DNA from: Actinomycetes bacterium
Lineage (GTDB): Bacteria > Actinomycetota > Actinomycetes > Actinomycetales > Cellulomonadaceae
Direction: 5' to 3'
Assembly: GCA_023426865.1 (NCBI GenBank)
Contig: JAEZBT010000230.1
Coordinates: forward strand, 1-5,869
Length of the DNA: 5,869 nt
Part shown: in pieces, positions 4,050 to 5,869 of the stretch
Position numbering within the stretch: the stretch's first letter is position 1
How the letters are laid out: every line of letters starts with the position of its first letter
Position numbers and translations under genes: made by a program
Notes under the pieces: model-generated
Told to the model about the DNA's origin: nothing
Seen by the model: only the letters and a program-made list of their open reading frames with translations
Database searches by the model: none

Positions 4050-5282
4050 ATGGCCTGGCTCGGCTCCGCCGTCCACCACCGCTGGCTCGAGCGGGAGACC
4101 GATCGACTCCTCACGTTCGGCCGTGCGTCCTGCGTCCCGCAGGGCTTCGGCTGGCTGCTCGACGACGGCACGGTGGACGACGCCCGGCCCACGGAGCTGT
4201 GGATCACCTGCCGGATGACGCACGTCTTCGCCCTGGGCTCGATGCTCGGCCGCCCGGGCTGCGCGCCGCTGGTCGACCACGGCGTCGGCGCGCTGACGAG
4301 CGCCTTCCACGACGAGCAGCACGGCGGCTGGTTCTCGTCGGTGGACGCCGGCGGGCCCGTCGACGACGGCAAGGCGGCCTACGCCCACGCGTTCGTCGTC
4401 CTGGCCGCGGCGAGCGCCGCGTCCGCCGGCAGCCCGGGGGCGCGTGAGCTGCTCGACGGCGCCCTGGACGTCTCCCTGCGCCACTTCTGGCAGGAGGATG
4501 CCGGGATGGTCCGCGAGTCGTGGGACCGCGCCTTCACGGCCGAGGAGCCCTACCGCGGCGTCAACGCCAACATGCACACGGTCGAGGCGTACCTGGCCGC
4601 GGCCGACGTCACCGGTGACGACGCCTGGCTGGCCCGGGCCCTGCGCATCACCGAGCGGGTCGTGCACGGGTTCGCCCGCGAGCACGACTGGCGCCTGCCC
4701 GAGCACTTCGACGCCTCCTGGGCGCCTGAGCTCGACTACAACCTGGAGGCGCCGGCGCACCCCTTCCGACCGTACGGCGCCACGATCGGGCACTGGCTGG
4801 AGTGGTCGCGCCTGACGCTGCACCTGCGGGCGGGGTTGGAACGGCGTGGGCTCACGGCACCGGAGTGGATGCTGCCGGACGCCGTCGGGCTGTTCGACGC
4901 GGCCGTGCGGGAGGGCTGGGAGGTCGACGGCGCGCCGGGCTTCGTGTACACGGTGGACTTCCAGGGCCGCCCCGTGGTGCGTGAGCGCATGCACTGGGTG
5001 GTGTGCGAGGGCATCGCCGCCGCCGCAGCGTTGGCCGCGGTCACGCGCGACCTCTCCTACGAGGGCTGGTACCGGCGCTGGTGGGACGAGGCGGTCGAGT
5101 CCTTCATCGACCCCGCGGGCGGCTCGTGGTGGCACGAGGTGGGTCCGGACCGCGAGGTCTCGCGGACCGTCTGGCAGGGCAAGCCCGACGTGTACCACGC
5201 GGTGCAGGCCACGCTGGTCCCGCGACTGCCACCGGCCCCGGCGCTCGCGCCGGCCCTCGCGCAAGGGCTCCTGGCCGACTGA
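4050..5282 (+). CDS. AGE family sugar isomerase/epimerase (YihS/mannose isomerase-like)
   Basis: This is a 410-aa cytosolic enzyme of the N-acylglucosamine 2-epimerase superfamily with an (alpha/alpha)6-barrel fold. Relatives interconvert aldoses and ketoses (mannose/fructose, sulfoquinovose/sulfofructose) or epimerise at C2. Conserved active-site elements are all present: R55 in TCRMTHVFAL, Y111, N172 and H176 in NANMHTVEAYL, H248 and E251 in GHWLEW, and H383 in GKPDVYHAVQ. These positions agree with the catalytic numbering I remember for enterobacterial YihS, and the length is close to that family's (about 410 aa). The RMTHVFAL and KPDxYH forms favour the aldose-ketose isomerase branch over cellobiose 2-epimerase or renin-binding protein. 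The C-terminal tail (about 392-410) is rich in Ala, Pro and Leu and looks non-catalytic. No sulfoglycolysis or other sugar-pathway gene adjoins, so mannose/fructose isomerisation is the safer inference. The start is supported by TAGCGT 6 nt upstream. The gene is monocistronic, divergent from bpa. Confidence 0.9.
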   Translation: MAWLGSAVHHRWLERETDRLLTFGRASCVPQGFGWLLDDGTVDDARPTELWITCRMTHVFALGSMLGRPGCAPLVDHGVGALTSAFHDEQHGGWFSSVDAGGPVDDGKAAYAHAFVVLAAASAASAGSPGARELLDGALDVSLRHFWQEDAGMVRESWDRAFTAEEPYRGVNANMHTVEAYLAAADVTGDDAWLARALRITERVVHGFAREHDWRLPEHFDASWAPELDYNLEAPAHPFRPYGATIGHWLEWSRLTLHLRAGLERRGLTAPEWMLPDAVGLFDAAVREGWEVDGAPGFVYTVDFQGRPVVRERMHWVVCEGIAAAAALAAVTRDLSYEGWYRRWWDEAVESFIDPAGGSWWHEVGPDREVSRTVWQGKPDVYHAVQATLVPRLPPAPALAPALAQGLLAD

Positions 5283-5328
5283 CGCCAGGGCCGCGCGCTG
5301 CGCCCCGAGGCCGCCCAGACCCCCTTCA

Positions 5329-5347
5329 GAGGGCCGCAGAGGCCCTC
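5329..5347 (+). terminator. First hairpin after the sugar isomerase gene
   Basis: GAGGGCC (5329-5335) pairs with GGCCCTC (5341-5347) around a 5-nt loop, 46 nt after the isomerase stop codon. It is the first of two hairpins between the convergent genes, with no U-tract. Confidence 0.5.
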
Positions 5348-5362
5348 AGGACGCCCGTCCGC

Positions 5363-5391
5363 CCCTTCGGGGCAACCCATGCCCCGAAGGG
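5363..5391. terminator. Bidirectional terminator between convergent genes
   Basis: CCCTTCGGGGCA (5363-5374) pairs perfectly with TGCCCCGAAGGG (5380-5391) around a 5-nt loop. The 12-bp stem lies 12 nt beyond the stop of the minus-strand oxidoreductase gene and downstream of the isomerase gene, so it can serve both transcripts. No U-tract is present. Confidence 0.7.
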
Positions 5392-5403
5392 CACGACGCC
5401 CGC

Positions 5404-5869
5404 TCAGGGCACGAGCAGCAGCTTCCCGAACACCGCGCCCGACTCGAGCAGCTCGTGCGCCCGCCGCGCTTGTGCCAGCGGCACGCGCTCGTGGACCACG
5501 GGCCGCACCGTCCCGGCGGCGACCATCGGCCAGACGTGCTCGCCCACCGCCGCGACGATCGCCGCCTTCTCGGCACGCGGCCGCGCGCGCAGGGTCGCCG
5601 CGTGCACCGACGCCCGTCGGGCCATCAGCGTGCCCAGGTCCAGCTCCGCGCGACGTCCCTTCTGCAGGCCGATCACCTCGAGCCGCCCGCCCGTCGCGAG
5701 CACCTCGACGTTGCGCGCCAGGTTCGCCGCGCCCACCACGTCCAGGACGACGTCCGCGCCGCGCCCGTCCGTCGCCTCCCGCACCACCTCGACGAAGTCC
5801 TGCGCCCGGTGGTCGACGACGACGTCCGCACCGAGCGCCGCGCAGCGCCCCGCCCGCTCGGGCCCGCCC
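5404..5869 (-). CDS. NAD(P)H:quinone oxidoreductase / zinc-binding dehydrogenase family, N-terminus cut by window
   Basis: This is the C-terminal part (154 residues visible) of a medium-chain dehydrogenase/reductase resembling PIG3/QOR quinone oxidoreductases, which reduce quinones or enones with NADPH and do not use catalytic zinc. The visible sequence starts late in the cofactor-binding Rossmann domain. CAALGADVVVDHR is the beta-alpha-beta segment that follows the nucleotide loop. ADVVLDVVGAANLARNVEVL and GGRLEVIGLQ are the following core strands. ELDLGTLMARRASVHAATLRAR and the terminal AHELLESGAVFGKLLLVP are typical of the PIG3 branch. The family is usually about 325 aa, so roughly 170 N-terminal residues, including the GxGxxG motif, lie beyond position 5869. 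A GTG at 5787 could be mistaken for a start, but homology continues upstream to the window edge. It converges on the sugar isomerase gene. Confidence 0.88.
   Translation of the reverse strand, partial: GGPERAGRCAALGADVVVDHRAQDFVEVVREATDGRGADVVLDVVGAANLARNVEVLATGGRLEVIGLQKGRRAELDLGTLMARRASVHAATLRARPRAEKAAIVAAVGEHVWPMVAAGTVRPVVHERVPLAQARRAHELLESGAVFGKLLLVP

Noticed and set aside
3974..4372. Upstream extension of the bpa reading frame
   Set aside because: The frame stays open but the extra sequence has no Bpa similarity and overlaps the divergent isomerase gene. The family N-terminus begins at the ATG at 3973.
5785..5787. GTG as the start of the oxidoreductase
   Set aside because: Recognisable dehydrogenase sequence (CAALGADVVVDHR) continues upstream without a stop to the window edge, so the gene is cut by the window rather than short.
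1..5869. tRNA, rRNA, CRISPR array, riboswitch, phage or defence genes
   Set aside because: I found no cloverleaf, no spaced repeat array with unique spacers, no recognised riboswitch core and no protein resembling integrases, transposases or defence effectors.

Overview
The window looks like chromosomal DNA from a high-GC actinobacterium, probably Micrococcales and Cellulomonas-like. The evidence is the very strong G/C preference at third codon positions, long spurious open frames on both strands, a bacterial proteasome activator gene (a family confined largely to actinobacteria), a sugar ABC permease pair with no ATPase gene beside it, and apparent leaderless starts with a TAnnnT element 6 nt before the start codon. 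The genus is inference only.

Layout. Positions 1-168 are a non-coding leader with a run of inverted repeats. The first is an extreme 15-bp G/C-only palindrome at 12-42, at the very edge of the window. Positions 169-2147 (+) hold two translationally coupled permeases of the AglF/AglG type (binding-protein-dependent alpha-glucoside or oligosaccharide uptake), closed by a strong GC-rich hairpin at 2172-2208. The substrate-binding protein would be expected upstream of position 1 and the ATPase elsewhere. Positions 2148-2499 are a gene-free region dense in repeats: a 16-bp tandem repeat, nested inverted repeats, four GTCAC boxes at exact 9-bp spacing, and a 10-bp inverted repeat whose right arm covers the presumed -10 of the next gene. 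Positions 2500-3396 (+) encode an RhtA-like EamA exporter. It converges on bpa/pafE (3467-3973, -), the ATP-independent proteasome activator ending in GQYL. From a 76-bp shared region, an AGE-family sugar isomerase of the YihS/mannose-isomerase type (4050-5282, +) is transcribed divergently. It converges, across two hairpins, on the C-terminal part of a zinc-independent quinone oxidoreductase (5404-5869, -) that runs off the window.

How the genes relate. Only the two permeases clearly form one functional unit. The exporter, proteasome activator, sugar isomerase and oxidoreductase look like separately expressed housekeeping or accessory genes in alternating orientation. I see no mobile element, CRISPR array, RNA gene or defence system, and no convincing new multi-gene system. 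The parts most worth a second look are the non-coding ones: the leader hairpins, the 9-bp GTCAC array and the repeated leaderless promoter geometry.
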